From Ditylenchus dipsaci (Eukaryota > Nematoda > Chromadorea > Rhabditida > Anguinidae), in assembly GCA_004194705.1 (NCBI GenBank), contig SADC01001227.1, forward strand, positions 930,001 through 994,000: a stretch of 64,000 nt of DNA. The letters run 5' to 3'. Position numbers and translations under genes: made by a program. Below are positions 1-10,932 of this stretch, piece by piece. The notes under the pieces are model-generated. The model was not told where the DNA came from, made no database searches, and worked only from the letters and a program-made list of their open reading frames with translations. Positions within the stretch are counted from its first letter, which is position 1, and every line of letters starts with the position of its first letter.

Positions 1-445
1 ATTTCTTGAAAAATGATTTAAATCCAAGTTTTTTCAAATTTTTGCGAATTTTAGTCATTTTTCAAGAAATTGACTTTTTTCAAAACGCCATATCTCAAAA
101 CTCAGTTTATCAAAAGACAAACTCTGAAGCACGGTTTTGTAGCTCTTGAGTTGCGCTACAACATGGTCATAAGTTTTTGTCGTGACACTTGAAGTTTAAC
201 AAAACATTTGATCACTTAATATGATAAAAATGCTTATCAGCTTCTTAAAATGATCTCACAAGAGTTTGGAGCCAAATGATGACTTTTCCAAAAGAATCGA
301 GCTGAGTTTATATATCATTTGTAAGAAGAAGATTAGGCTACAATTTTGTATATTTGGAATTCTCGACTTGCAATATGTGTATTTAAAAAGTGAGCTCAAA
401 AGTCAGCAAAGACTTATGGGACACCAATTAGTTTTAAAATTTAAG
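1..445 (+). other. Intron or upstream region of NAA20 with a dispersed repeat
   Basis: No upstream NAA20 exon is recognisable here; the N-terminal third of that protein must lie before the window. Positions 40-230 resemble 21830-21985: both contain an AT-rich stretch with TATATCTCAA/CATATCTCAA, then TTTTGTAGCTCTTGAG and a GCTACAA block. This points to an interspersed repeat inside the intron. Confidence 0.5.
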
Positions 446-905
446 TTATGGGTAAAGCAGAAGGAAGAGGTGAGAATTGGCACGGCCATGTCACCGCCGT
501 ATCGATCGCCCCGGAGTTTCGCCGCCAAGGTTTGGCCGCAACCTTTATGGACTATTTGGAAAGAATCTCTGAAAAGTAAGCAAGTTTCACCTTTTAAAAT
601 TTTGGGCAACAAAATTTAAAAATTTAGCAAAAACTGCTATTTTGTTGATCTTTTTGTGCGAGTGAGCAATGAAACAGCTTACAAGATGTATACCAACCTA
701 GGCTACGTAGTCTATAGACGAATCATTGATTACTACTCTGGAGAAAAAGATGAAGATGCTTTTGGTTAGTGATTTTTGATGTGAAACTTTTGACAAAAAG
801 GTATTTTGTTCAGATATGAGAAAAGCCCTGTCCAAAGATGTTCACAAAATATCGATGATTCCGCTAAAAAATCCGGTGGATTGCAATGAGCTTGAGCTAG
901 ACTGA
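446..905 (+). CDS. NAA20: N-alpha-acetyltransferase 20, NatB catalytic subunit (3' part)
   Basis: NAA20 is the catalytic subunit of the cytosolic, ribosome-associated NatB complex (partner NAA25). NatB acetylates N-termini starting Met-Asp/Glu/Asn/Gln. Three exons are visible: 446-575, 628-764 and 814-905, with GT-AG introns of 52 and 49 bp that keep the frame. The first exon starts in phase after TTTAAG, so the earlier exons lie outside the window. The sequence gives MGKAEG, WHGHVTAVS, the acetyl-CoA loop EFRRQGLAATFMDYLE, DLFVRVSN, LGYVVYR and DAFDMRKAL, all in GNAT order and with the spacing known for NAA20. The end PLKNPVDCNELELD-stop is also typical. An AATAAA lies at 955-960. No damage is seen. 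Family identity is very secure; the first acceptor is inferred. Confidence 0.95.
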
Positions 906-1782
906 ACTTTTGTAGATAATTCTTTTTTTATATATCTTAGTCAAAATTTGGGAAAATAAAAATAATTAGACTAGGAAATGCACAAAAAAATTAAAAAATC
1001 AACAAATGAAGCACCTCGCTACTAGCGCCGATTTGTTCAATAATTTTTTTTCCAATAACACAATTATCAAAAATATTGTTTGAAATATATAACATTTTAA
1101 TATGCCAAAGTAGTCGTCTTTGCACCAATAAAGATTGATAAGACGCAAAGAAGTTTTCCACCTTTGATACCTGCTAAATTTCTTGATTCAATTCATTGAA
1201 TTATATTGTTTTCAAAGTGAAAACTATAATTTATTTTACGACAAATTCACTGTCTGATGGTGTTTTCCACTCGTATTTCCATTCAATGGCCTCCTGCTCC
1301 AGCCCAAGAACCGACAAAGACCTATGTAATGACTTCCCCTAAAGATCAGCATTTTGTTGACCTACGTCCTTATTTAAGTAATACCCTACCAGTAGCTAAA
1401 ACTAGTTTTCCCTTTGAATGGTCGATGAGTGGAACTGAAGAAGAATTGGAAAATGGCAATATTATGTTCCACCATTAAGTGGATTCTCAAGCCATTTTGG
1501 GAAATCAATTTTCTTAACAGCAAGTCTCAGAGGCCACTTTGAACAATTATCGAATGGAGATCGCAAAAAAACTGGAGAAATAATGAACCCAGATCCGGTA
1601 ACGTCCAGCCATATGTAGAAATTTGGAGAAGTCTTGATCCTAATCTGACCACTCCAACAAATGAAATTAGAGAAAAAAGTGATAGTGAATTATTGGTATA
1701 TGTGCTGGCAGTAGATGACGCTAACATGAAAGGGGAACTCATAAGAATGGGCAATTGGATCCAAAGAGTATTGTGGAATAGG

Positions 1783-2835
1783 GGCTGTACTTCATTTCGT
1801 AACGGCTTCATTTCGTAACAGCTTCATTCGGTAACGGGCTGATTTCGTACCGGATTATTTCGTAAGAAATGGCTTTTGTAACGCGAGATTTCGTATCAAA
1901 TTTTTTCATAATGCGAGATTTCGTAACAAACATTTTGTAACAGTGATACTAACTAAGGCTTTCCCTAATTTTATTTTCTAATTCACAACTTTTTTCGGCA
2001 CTATTCTTGTTGGCACCCCCCCCCCCCAAATCATAGGATTTTTTTTCAAATTTTTAAGCTATTTTTTGAATTTTTTTGAACTGAAAATCATTATTAATGC
2101 TTTTTATTGAACAATGGTGTGGTTAATTTAGCATGGACGAGTTAAAAGGATTCAATACGAAGATCGCTCAGAACTTCATCAAGAGTGACCAAACCGAGTG
2201 GTCGTCCATTTGGATAAAAAAAATTTTCGTTTTTGGGTTCCAAAACAACTCTTCTGTGCTAATTCGAGCATGTTGAAGATGGTTTGACAGTAGTAAAATC
2301 ACGTTTTATCAAGAAGTTTTTGAGTTATTGTAAATTTTGATTTATCATGAATTTAAGATAACTGAAAATTTCTCGATAAAACGTAATTTTACCATTGTCA
2401 AACCACCTTCAGCGTGCTTAAAGACCATAGCCGTCGCCGACAACGAGAATTTCAAATGTTGGAATTCACGCGGTACAGTTCTCTTTCGTCTTTCATTGTA
2501 CTCTTTTGAGTCATTCGAAGCAAGTCAAAAGAGTACAGTGCGAGACGAAAGAGAACTGTCCCGCGCAAATTCAAACTTTTGAAATTCTCGTTGTCGGAGA
2601 CGGCTATGGTCCTTCAAGTTAGTGCAAAAAAATTGTTTGGAAAAATGGATTTTTTATTAAATTACCTTTTTATTTTAGGCCACATAGGTGGATATCCACC
2701 TGGCCATGTGTAACTTGAACTTGGAATTGGAAAAAAATGTTGTGAAACAAATTTGTTACGAAAACTTGCGTTACGAAAAAAATGTTACGAAATGAAGCTG
2801 TTACGAAATTGCGCGTTACCAAATGAGATACAGCC
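1783..2835. mobile_element. Non-autonomous hAT element inserted in HRI1 copy 1
   Basis: The element starts GGCTGTACTTCATTTCGTAAC and ends in the inverted form GTTACCAAATGAGATACAGCC. It is flanked by an exact 8-bp duplication, GGAATAGG, at 1775-1782 and 2836-2843. An 8-bp duplication with short inverted ends is the hAT signature. Both ends hold repeats of TTTCGTAAC (left, about 1795-1940) or GTTACGAAA (right, about 2745-2815). There is no transposase. The centre holds two further palindromes (2265-2425 and 2425-2612). Confidence 0.9.
2425..2612. repeat. Palindrome nested inside the 1783-2835 element
   Basis: ACCATAGCCGTC near 2426 is answered by GACGGCTATGGT ending near 2612. The inner arms CGACAACGAGAATTTC / GAAATTCTCGTTGTCG and TACAGTTCTCTTTCG / CGAAAGAGAACTGT also pair. 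The left neighbour 2265-2425 is a second foldback with GGTTTGACA / TGTCAAACC arms. These are probably MITEs that inserted into the hAT element. Confidence 0.75.
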
Positions 2836-3230
2836 GGAATAGGACTGAACTAAAGCTGCACTCTCTTTGAATATTGTAAGATCATATTATAATGGTGAAA
2901 ATTAGCAAAAACTTATCAAGTTCGCTCTATGGATTTTCCGTGTGATTTTAGTGGAGAAAAACGTGGTAAATTAGGGTGTCAAGATGTTGTCTGGACTTGT
3001 ATTGAATAATTTTGACTGTAATGAATAAAAAATTAAGAACGTCTAAGTAAGTGATTCGACTAACTGTAGCCATTTATTGAAAAAATTCATTATTTAAAAA
3101 AAAATCGAGCATCGTTCTTACAAAATACAGAGAAAATAGAAAACCTGATTTTTCGTTATTAATTATAATTTTTTAAAGAAATTTATAAGGTTTTATGTAA
3201 TTTTCTTTTGTCAACTTGACGATTTTCAGA

Positions 3231-5520
3231 CTAATTGAAATTTTTGTCGGCGCCTGGATAGAGCATTCGATCTGCTGGCTCACCGTTCATTATTGCTGAA
3301 ATAGTGAAAAAAATTGTGAATTTTTTAAATTTGCGACTCTTGGTATAACGCCTCCGTTGAAATGATTTCAGCAAAACGAAGTTAGTGAAATTCATGTTCG
3401 ATATAACGCGAACTCTGATATACCGCGACTTTTTCCCGGTCCCGAGGAGTCGCGTTATATCGAACTAAACTGTATTCCAATGGGATTTAGTCTTTCAATA
3501 AAATTCAAGTAGTCTAATAGTTGAAAAAATCCACAAAGAGGATGAGGCTGTACTGGGAGGGAAAATGAATACCGTATAACCTCTATTAAACGGGCACCCC
3601 TACAGTTAAGGTTTTTCAAATTTGCTTTGCTTTTTAAGCCCAATATTGTTTATTTTTCGATGCGGACGACCATTCATTTTGTAGAGTTTGTGAAGCTCTA
3701 CAAAATGAGTGGTCGTCCGTTTCGAAAAATAAAGAATATTGGGGTTAAAAAAGCAAAGCAAATTTGAAAAAAAGTTAACTGTAGGGTGCTCGTTTAATAG
3801 AGGTTATACGTAGTAGGGGACATTTATTTGAGGATTTTTTCGGATGTTTTTTTTGGCAGTTTCTCTACCATGTTTTTCAACATGGGCCGTGGCGAAAAGA
3901 GACTCTATTTGCATTTTTGATAAAAAGTCTTACTCGAAATCATGTCTAGGTTTGGTCACTGGAGCCGGGCAAAAAGAGATTCTATATCAGGGCTGCCATA
4001 TGTCCTTTTTAAAAAGATTTGTCGTTTTCGGGACCCTTAATCTTGACCTAACATGAAATTTGTACATAGTTTTGAAAACTGTGGCCTAGCGCATTTAGGA
4101 ACTCTGGTATGTGCACATTTTTATCCATCCGGAGTCACTTTGATTGATTCGTGTCTAAGATGCGTGTATGTGCATCTACAAACACTAACTTGAATGTTAA
4201 GAGATACGAGCCCTTACCTTAGACATAATTCTAAGCAAAACTCTTGATCATAAAATGTATTAGGAACATGTTAAAAATCGTCAAAAATTATTTTGGCACC
4301 AACTAATAATTTTTTTTGAAAATTTTTTGTTTTTACTTCTAAATCCAAATAGTCGAATTTAGGTGAAAATCGGCACTACTGTAATATACCCCCCCCCCAA
4401 ACCGACTTTTTTAGGGATGGTCAAAAATCATTTTTACTCAATAATTTTTCCATAAAAGGACCAGAAAAGCAATTTAAATGGGATTGCGGGCTGTATTGAG
4501 AGGGGAAGGAATAATACAGAGGCCACTTTTTAAGATGGTATGGATCCTTAGAGTATTGATTCTCTAAGCGTCTAAGGGTATTTTCAAACCAAGGAGCTTG
4601 TGGTGCAGGCAAATATATGAACTTTCCATTGACCAAGCCGATCAGCAGGGTGCACCCTGCGGCTTTTCACCTGAGCTTGGCACTTTTTCAGTTCTAGGCT
4701 AAATTTGTGGATGTCGGCCTCTGGCCCGGCCTTGTGAACGAGGGGGAATGCTTTTCGGTAAAAAAGCAAGGATGTTAAACATAGTTTTGAATACTGGGCC
4801 TACCACATAAATAACTCTGGTATGCATGTTTTTCATGCATCCAGAGTCACTTTCGAGTGATTTGTGTCTAAGGTATGTGGTGTGCGCATCTCAACTCCAA
4901 GCCCCAAGCCCGCTGCGCCCCGAAGGGCGCGCAGGGGGCTTGAGAGTTAGAGATGCGCGCACGCACTTACCTTAGACATGATTCCGAGAAGCACTCTTGA
5001 TCACAAAATGCATATAGAGCCTATTTTTGCCACGGCCCGAGTTGAAAAACATGGTAAAGCAGCTGAAAAAAGTGGCCCCTGTATCATCTTCTTCCCCTCC
5101 CAATACATCCCATAATCCCTTTTAAACTGCTTTTCTGGTCCTTTTATGGCAAAGTTATTGCATAAAAATGGTTTTTAGACACTCCCAAAAAAGTCGCTTT
5201 GGGGCGGGGGGGGGGGGGGGGGGGTATATGAGAGTAGCGTCTGAAATCTTTTCACCGCACAGTGCCTTTCACTAATTTGTTTTAGAATTTCCTGTAATTA
5301 TTTGTGCCTAAAACATGCTTAGACCCGAAAAACGAGGTTCTGGCTCCGTAGCAAAAAGAATCCCGCCATATTTTTTCGCGTAAAGTAGTCAACAAAAAGG
5401 AAAAGAAGGAATACTAAAAACTATACACATGTGATGTTGAACAGGACGTTCTGTAGTTTCCGCTTCGACCAAAAGAAGGATTAATGAAAGCAGAATAATA
5501 AGTTTGACCAGCTTTAACAT
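3231..5520 (-). CDS. Candidate secreted small peptide, copy 1 (52 aa, two exons)
   Basis: Exon 1 is 5427-5520 and exon 2 is 3231-3295 on the minus strand. The GTATAG donor and TTTCAG acceptor join in phase to a 52-residue protein. Residues 1-20 are a clear signal peptide (MLKLVKLIILLSLILLLVEA), followed by ETTERPVQHHMSIMNGE and the tail PADRMLYPGADKNFN-stop. Copy 2 at 13889-14097 has the same intron position and phase, an equally long exon 2 (65 nt), and conserves PADRMLYPGA-x-KN while the middle has diverged, as in a preprohormone with a conserved mature peptide. The 2.1-kb intron is filled with foldback elements; in copy 2 it is 54 bp. The family is not recognised. The start ATG is chosen because it gives an intact signal peptide. 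There is no Lys/Arg-Gly amidation signal, so a neuropeptide role is only a guess. Confidence 0.7.
3335..3475. repeat. Palindromic remnant with pogo-like end
   Basis: CGATATAACGCG (about 3400) pairs with CGCGTTATATCG (about 3450), and the right end reads ACTAAACTGTA. It resembles the TACAGTCRA-ended palindromes at 15752, 27515 and 37383, but no clean TA duplication could be fixed. Confidence 0.5.
3573..3810. repeat. Foldback element in the peptide-1 intron
   Basis: CGTATAACCTCTATTAAACG at the left end is exactly mirrored by CGTTTAATAGAGGTTATACG at the right end. The inner arms (AAATTTGCTTTGCTTTTT, GGACGACCA) also pair, giving arms of about 110 bp and a short loop. It is a non-coding MITE-like hairpin. 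Confidence 0.85.
4381..5225. repeat. Large nested foldback with poly-C/poly-G outer ends
   Basis: The outer arms 4381-4550 and 5060-5225 are inverted copies: CCCCCCCCAAACCGAC versus the long G-run, plus GGACCAGAAAAGCA / TGCTTTTCTGGTCC. A second hairpin at 4780-5030 belongs to the dispersed family with ATGCATCCAGAGTCACTTTC and TTGTGTCTAAGGTATGTG (also at 31741-32425, 47480 and 56740). The uninterrupted G run at about 5207-5224 is one of the longest homopolymers in the window. Confidence 0.8.
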
Positions 5521-7204
5521 TTGAACAGCTTCAAAAGAGGCTAAGTAATCCGTTTGGCTGTATAAATACTTGTCTTACAAAAAAATGAATATTTTATTGT
5601 TATTTTTTTTTTCGAATTAATAATTCTGGTTTACGTTTTGAAATGATCTAAAATAATTTATTTTGGCTAGTCTATTGTTGAAAAGCTTTAAAAAACAATT
5701 TTATGCAATATGTTGTGTAAAAAATTAATTTTTGTGTGGCATAATTTTTACAAAATGATTTTTTCAGCCAGCTGAAGAAATACTGTAATTTCATTATCTT
5801 GAATTTTCACACCTCCCAATGTCTGAGAATCCTTTTATTGCAGATGAATACCACCATTTTAAGCAGTCGAAACTGGAAAGTTCTGTCTTTCAACTGAAGA
5901 GTGCCATAGTGCTTTTACTTTTGAAAAATTGTTTAGATGAGTGGCACTATTCAACTTTTCTTTCCAAAAAGAAAACAGACAGAGCATTTTTTAGCTGAAA
6001 GACAGCCCTCTCCAGTCAGAAGACGGCATTTTTCAGTTTCGATCTTTTCAAGCATATTGTTGATAAGAGAACAAGAGCTTAAAAGCTTGAATTGGATGCC
6101 ACAGGGCTACCGTTTTTTCTCTTATTACCGCCCCACCCCTCTAATTGCCGCCGCTCTCTCGACTTTGAGCTATTGTATCTCGGTCCTGAATTTTCTTGCG
6201 AACAGGCTTTTTACGTTTTCTTAGTTCCCGTGAGCTGGACCGATTCTGCATTTTAGATTATGGATTTTCCCTCAAAAAAAATTTCAGTGACTCTAATAAG
6301 CGCTAAGCGCAACCCGTTTCCCCTTCCTATAGGTCGATCGAAAAATAAGCGCCCTGAGAAGGCAATTGGAGGAAATTACGGTAATTCGATCAGCTTCAAG
6401 AATCACATCATTCTTTAATCAAACGTGGTGTTTGATGTGAGCGATTAAGTGAGCGATCAATGTGAGCGTTCTTATGTTAAAAAAAATCCACTAGCGCCTG
6501 AGATTTCGAAGTTAGATACTTTTTAAATTTTACACAGTCGAACCTGTATATAAGCAAGGCCGCAACTTGAACTTTCTCAAGGGGGGGGGTTGTAATTTGC
6601 CTAATTTTCACGGTCAAGGGAGGGGGGGGGGGGTAATTACCCCTATGACCCAGCCTCCCCCCCCCCCAAATTGCGGCCTGTATATAAAATTTGGCGATTC
6701 TTTAACCAGTTCTGTTCTTAGAGCTGGCCCTGAATATGGCAAGAATTTAGACTTTGAGGGTCGTTTTCAATGTTTTTTGTCGCTAAACACATAAAATTTC
6801 GACCAAGCACCTTATTTCATGTCAGTCAACAGAAAAAAGGTTCAAAATTAGTTAATCTATACAGAAATTAAATGAAACTCATCTTTTTCAATCAAAGAAA
6901 TTTCTAAATTTAAATTTTGGTAATCAATCAGACTAAATTTCACAGCGGGTTTTTAGCTTGAAAATTGGTTCAGACGGCATGGTGATCCTGACGAGATCTT
7001 GTTTCTAACTTTAATGTAATAAATAATTTCAAAACAGCTTGAAAAAGCGCCTTTGGCATTAAGTTTTGTTTTTCTTAATATCTGTTTTTTCCGATAAGTT
7101 AAACAACAAAAGTTACTAAATATTGTTATTGTTTACAAACACAGGCGAAAAGTAAGTTTTATGGATTTTTCAAGCAAAGTCCTTTCAATAAAATTCATTT
7201 TTCG
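5521..7204. other. Gene-poor stretch; poly-G/poly-C palindrome at 6545-6690
   Basis: An open frame at 5937-6224 shows no recognisable domain and overlaps sequence seen in other dispersed repeats (TCTCTTATTACCGCC), so it is not called as a gene. At 6545-6690 a palindrome, AAGGCCGCAA to TTGCGGCC, encloses G- and C-runs. From about 7020 the sequence matches 15580-15730, the upstream region of DUF1772 copy 2. Confidence 0.5.
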
Positions 7205-8702
7205 ATGAATGATATTCGAGTTCTTGACACGCTGCTCTGATCAGCTCTTCAGCATTTGCTGGCGTTTCTCTGTATGTTGATCTAGTCGACAACCCTTCTA
7301 GACTTAGCATGAGTGAGGCTCAGGCATGCTTGAGCATTGGAAACGATGTATTCAAGGGCGGCCCCGATGCAATCAGGTATTTTATCAATTGAAATATTTA
7401 ATTTTATACCTTTTCGGCAGGTCTTGCTCTCATTTCTGGAGCTGTTGGTTCTATCCTAGCTTACAAAACAGGAGACAACCGATGGTTGGTGGGATCTGCA
7501 CTAATTCTGTGCAACCTGCCTTTCTCCGCTCTTTTCGTAATGCCTGTCGACAAAGAATTGAACGACATACCTAATGAGTTGGCTAACAAACCGCGGATCA
7601 CAGATCTGGTCCAACAATGGGGCAAATTGAACACGGTAATTATGAGTAATAAAAAACTTTTTCAAAAAAATAAGCAACTCGAAAAACAAATTTGAAAAAT
7701 GACCTATATTTAAAAAAATTCAACCACAAGCTCTAATTTTAAACTTATAAGAAATGTTTCAACAGATTTATGCAAAATTTTATGATTATTTGCACGAAAA
7801 GCTTGTTAGAAAAAGAACTGATTCAATTTTTTAACTGATTACAACTTAAAAGAGAAGTCATGTAATTTGTAATTTTATGGTTTGATTGGGGAACTTGTCC
7901 ACAATGTGCGCCCAAAATTTTAGCTTGGTCCCCCCTGTTGTTTTTCATTGAAAATGCCTTGGTGCCCCCTAAGGCATTTTTCAAGGAAAAACAACAGGGG
8001 GACCAAGCTAAAATTTTGGAGCGCACATTGTGGACAAAGTCCAATTTTTAATTTTACGGTTTGATTGTGCCACCTCGACCGCTGAGAAAATGGAAATCAC
8101 GTGCTTGAGCTTTAACGAAAGCCTGCGATGTGCTGAGTATGTAAGCATCAAATTCGGCCACTTTTTGTAGGAAATTTACAAAGCTTTGGCCTCCAGAGTT
8201 GAACACTCAGAAAAACCAGTAAATTCATTAAAATAATTTTTACTTAGTGATAATTCAATGACGCACAGTCGTTTTGAAAGATACTTAAGAGGGTGCATGC
8301 CTATTTCAGATTTTTATAATGGTTTTTCGCCCAAAACTAAGTGTTCGAAAAATGCTGAAACAAAACACACATTTTTTTCCAAAATCAACAACAGATTGAA
8401 AAGATTGGGAAAAGCAACTCATTTGGCGTCTAATGAAATATTTTTACTATGCGAAAACTGTTTTAACAGATGTTCTGATTTTTCTGAGATATAAACATCG
8501 AGAAGCCACAGCTCTGCTAATTTTTCACAAAAAGTAGCCGAATGTGGTGTTATCTCAATTTCAAGCCCGAACACTCCTTTTCTGAAAGGCTCGGCCAAAC
8601 TACAGAATTACGTAATTTATCTTTTTATTCAATTTAGGTTCGAACCGTGCTTGGAGTGGCAGCTGTGGGCGCTTTTGTGTGGACTTGAATTCAGCAAAGT
8701 AA
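7205..8702 (+). pseudogene. DUF1772-family membrane protein, copy 1 (frameshifted)
   Basis: Exons are 7205-7376, 7421-7635 and 8638-8702. DUF1772 (Pfam PF08592) proteins are about 150-aa integral membrane proteins; some fungal members are called anthrone oxygenases, and the nematode role is unknown. The exons give MNDIRVL, SSAFAGVSLYVDLVDNPSRL, GAVGSILAYKTGDNRWLVG, MPVDKELNDIPNELANKP, LVQQWGKLNT and VRTVLGVAAVGAFVWT. Exon 1 is 172 nt against 175 in copies 2 and 3 because of three one-base losses (CTTGACAC, CAGGCATG, GGAAACGATG). Exon 2 is intact (215 nt), and exon 3 lost one T, giving a premature TGA at GTGTGGACTTGA. The splice acceptor before the ATG is TTTTTCG instead of TTTTCAG. The gene is either a decaying duplicate or has consensus errors. 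Confidence 0.85.
7890..8045. repeat. Foldback of the CTTGGTCCCCCCTGTTG family, in DUF1772 copy 1 intron 2
   Basis: TTGTCCACAATGTGCG / CGCACATTGTGGACAA and TTAGCTTGGTCCCCCCTGTT / AACAGGGGGACCAAGCTAA pair perfectly around a loop that itself contains GATGCCTTGG-like arms. It is one of more than ten hairpins in the window with this CTTGGTCCCCC core. Confidence 0.85.
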
Positions 8703-9857
8703 AATTCAAAGCTTAGCTTGTTGTAGTGATTTTCGAGCATGAAAATGATTCTAGAACCATAAAACTTTAAAAATAACTAATTACTTTTCTGAATAAATTT
8801 TCAATAGACATAATCTGTAATTTTGAAAGTTTTCATGACATTGTAATTTTTCCGACTTTTTTTACCAGACATGTTATACACACTATTAAACTCCAAATTT
8901 ATCGATGAGGAATATGTTCACAGATGTCAACCCCGATTTGCGGTGGAAATTTGATCTATGCTGATTTATAGTGAAATAATTTTTTCGACTACCGAAAATA
9001 ACAACTTTTCTCAAAATGAACACATGTAAACCTTTCCGATTATGCTTCCATCACATATGGCTTATTCTTCTCTGCTTGAGCAGCTCTATAAAAACGCTGT
9101 AAAAAATTACTACGTTATTGTTCGAATTTTGGATTTTTGGCCAATTTAAAGTAAAATTACGAATTTCGATGCGTGCACTTTTCAAAGATGCTGTTTTACC
9201 CATGACCCTGCGAGGCAAGAAAAAAATAGATTGGAGTTTCAGGATCTACACGAAATACTGCATCTATATGGCCTGTCAAATCGATTTTAAGTCGAAAATT
9301 TTTTTTCTCGGAATTGCTATTTCCCCCACTTAACCTAAAACGACACATTGAATTTCCTACACATTAAACCTTTGAAACACCAAAAAAGATCATTTGAGTC
9401 ATTTTGGGACTGCTCATAATGCACTCCGGCCGAGACAAATGGTTCGCTATATCAATAAAAACTAATAAAATAAAAGTTGTTAGAGTCTATCAATGTCGGC
9501 CAAAAGAATAAACAAAACTTGCCAGAAGGATATCGTAGAATTGCACTTTTTCCGAGGCCAAAAGGCGTACGCATACCGTATTTATTGTATTAAGTGGGAG
9601 TTTTTCAACCTCTAAAAAATCGAAAAACTTTGAGGTCGATTTTGAGATTTTTGGGTGCTCAACCGAAATCTGAAAAGTGTAATCAGGTAAACTCGCGGCA
9701 ACTAAGAAAACGCAAAAAACAGATTTGCGAAATTTCCGCTCTAGGCTGAGATATAAGGTTCGTAGGGTGGGACTTATTAGAGTGTGGGAGTTATTAGAGG
9801 TGGGGAGTTAAGTACAGTAAATACTGTACTTAATTACATAATAAAAAAAACTTTAAT
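8703..9857. other. No gene seen between the two duplicated blocks
   Basis: The open frame 9118-9333 has no recognisable content. Around 9760-9830 TTATTAGAGTGTGGGAGTTATTAGAG and the palindrome TACAGTAAATACTGTA look like repeat ends. The homology to block 1 restarts at about 9858 (TGTTTGAAATATACAGA). Confidence 0.5.
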
Positions 9858-10064
9858 ATTGTTTGAAATATACAGACATTGCAATATGCCATAAAAGTAG
9901 TCTTTACTTGAGAAAGATAAGACCAAAAAGAAGTTGCTTTTTTGATACTAGCTTGTGTTGAATCTATTGATTGGTTCGTTATTGATATTAATTATTGATT
10001 TCAAATACTTTTCAAATTAAAGGGCAAACTTTTTTGAATATTCAACGGCAAATTGTGTTCTCTG

Positions 10065-10762
10065 ATGGTGTTTTCCACTCGTATTTCCATTCAATGGCCT
10101 CCTGCTTTAGCCCAAGAACTGACAAAGACCTATGTAATGACTTCCCCAAAAGATCAGCATTTTGTCGACCTACGTCCTTATTTAAGTAATACCCTACCAG
10201 TAGCTAAAACCAGTTTCCCCTTTGAATGGGCCATGATTGGAACTGAAGAAGAGTTGGAAAACGACAAAATTATGTTTCACCATGAAGTGGATTCTCAAGC
10301 CATTTTGGGAGATCAATGTTCTGAACAGCCAGCCTCTGATTTAGGCCATTTTGAACAATTATCAAATGGAGATCGCAAAGAAACTGGAGAAATGATGAAC
10401 CCAGACACCGTAAGGTCCAGCCCTATATTGAAATTTGGAGAAGTCTTGACCCCAATCTGACCACTCCTACCAGTGAGATTAGAGAAGAAAGTTGTAATCA
10501 ATTATTAGCATATGTGCTGGCAGTAGATGATGCTAAAATAAAAGGAAAACTCATGAGAATGGGCAACTGGATCCAAGGAATATTGTGGAATAAAACTGAA
10601 ACTAAAGCTGAACTGTCTATAAGTATTATAAGAGCATATTATAATGGTGAGCATTGGCAAAAACTCATTAAATTTGGTCCAATTGATTTTCCATGTGATT
10701 TTAGTGGAGAAAAGGGCGATAAATTAGAGTATCAAGATATTGTCTGGACTTGTATTGAATAA
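10065..10762 (+). CDS. HRI1: HRI1-family protein, copy 2 (intronless, one frameshift)
   Basis: Intronless gene of about 232 codons. Landmarks in order: MVFSTRISIQWPP, FVDLRPYLSN, FPFEWAMIGTEEELEN, HHEVDSQ, GHFEQLSNGDRKETGEMMNP, IEIWRSLDPN, LAYVLAVDDAKIKGKLMRMG, NWIQGILWNK, IRAYYNGEHW, DFPCDFSGEKGDK and VWTCIE-stop. The order and motifs (RPF/RPY, FPFEWA-GT, ETG, G-W-IQG-L, late W-IE) match HRI1, a small fungal protein of unclear function that binds Hrr25 and Sec63 in yeast. The only break is one missing base in GACACCGTAAGGTCCAG (about 10408-10412), where a Gly codon GGT is expected; both flanks are open. An AATAAA lies at 10780-10785. HRI1 is best known from fungi, so an intronless gene in a worm-like genome could be a transfer. 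Copy 1 has the same frameshift position. Confidence 0.8.
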
Positions 10763-10932
10763 TTATTACTACTGTTGAAAATAAAATGTATTGACGCGAA
10801 GAATTTGGCTTTTACATGGTTTTATTTTCATTTTCTGCATCAAAAGTCTCTTTTTCGGCCCCGAATTATAAAAACCCTCTGTTTTTAGTGATGGTCTGAT
10901 AAATTTTTCAACCCATTTTGTAGCCTTGGAAC

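Larger units (their letters stand above)
1257..3009 (+). pseudogene. HRI1-family gene, copy 1, broken by a transposon
   Basis: This is a relic of the gene preserved at 10065-10762, about 80-90% alike by eye. It reads MVFSTRISIQWPPAP, DLRPYLSNTL and SFPFEWSMSGTEEELEN, then stops at TAA 1476-1478 where copy 2 has Glu. Beyond this the frame is further disturbed, and it carries the same one-base loss near 1595 as copy 2. It continues recognisably (EIWRSLDPN, LAVDD, MGNWIQRVLW) to 1782, where a 1053-bp hAT element is inserted with duplication of GGAATAGG. The gene resumes at 2844 and ends in VWTCIE-stop at 3009. The similarity extends upstream to about 1078, so it arose by segmental duplication, not retrocopying. 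Function is certainly lost. Confidence 0.85.

Noticed and set aside
5937..6224. 95-codon open frame MSGTIQLFF...
   Set aside because: Contains CTCTTATTACCGCC-type sequence seen in other dispersed repeats, no domain, no splice support.
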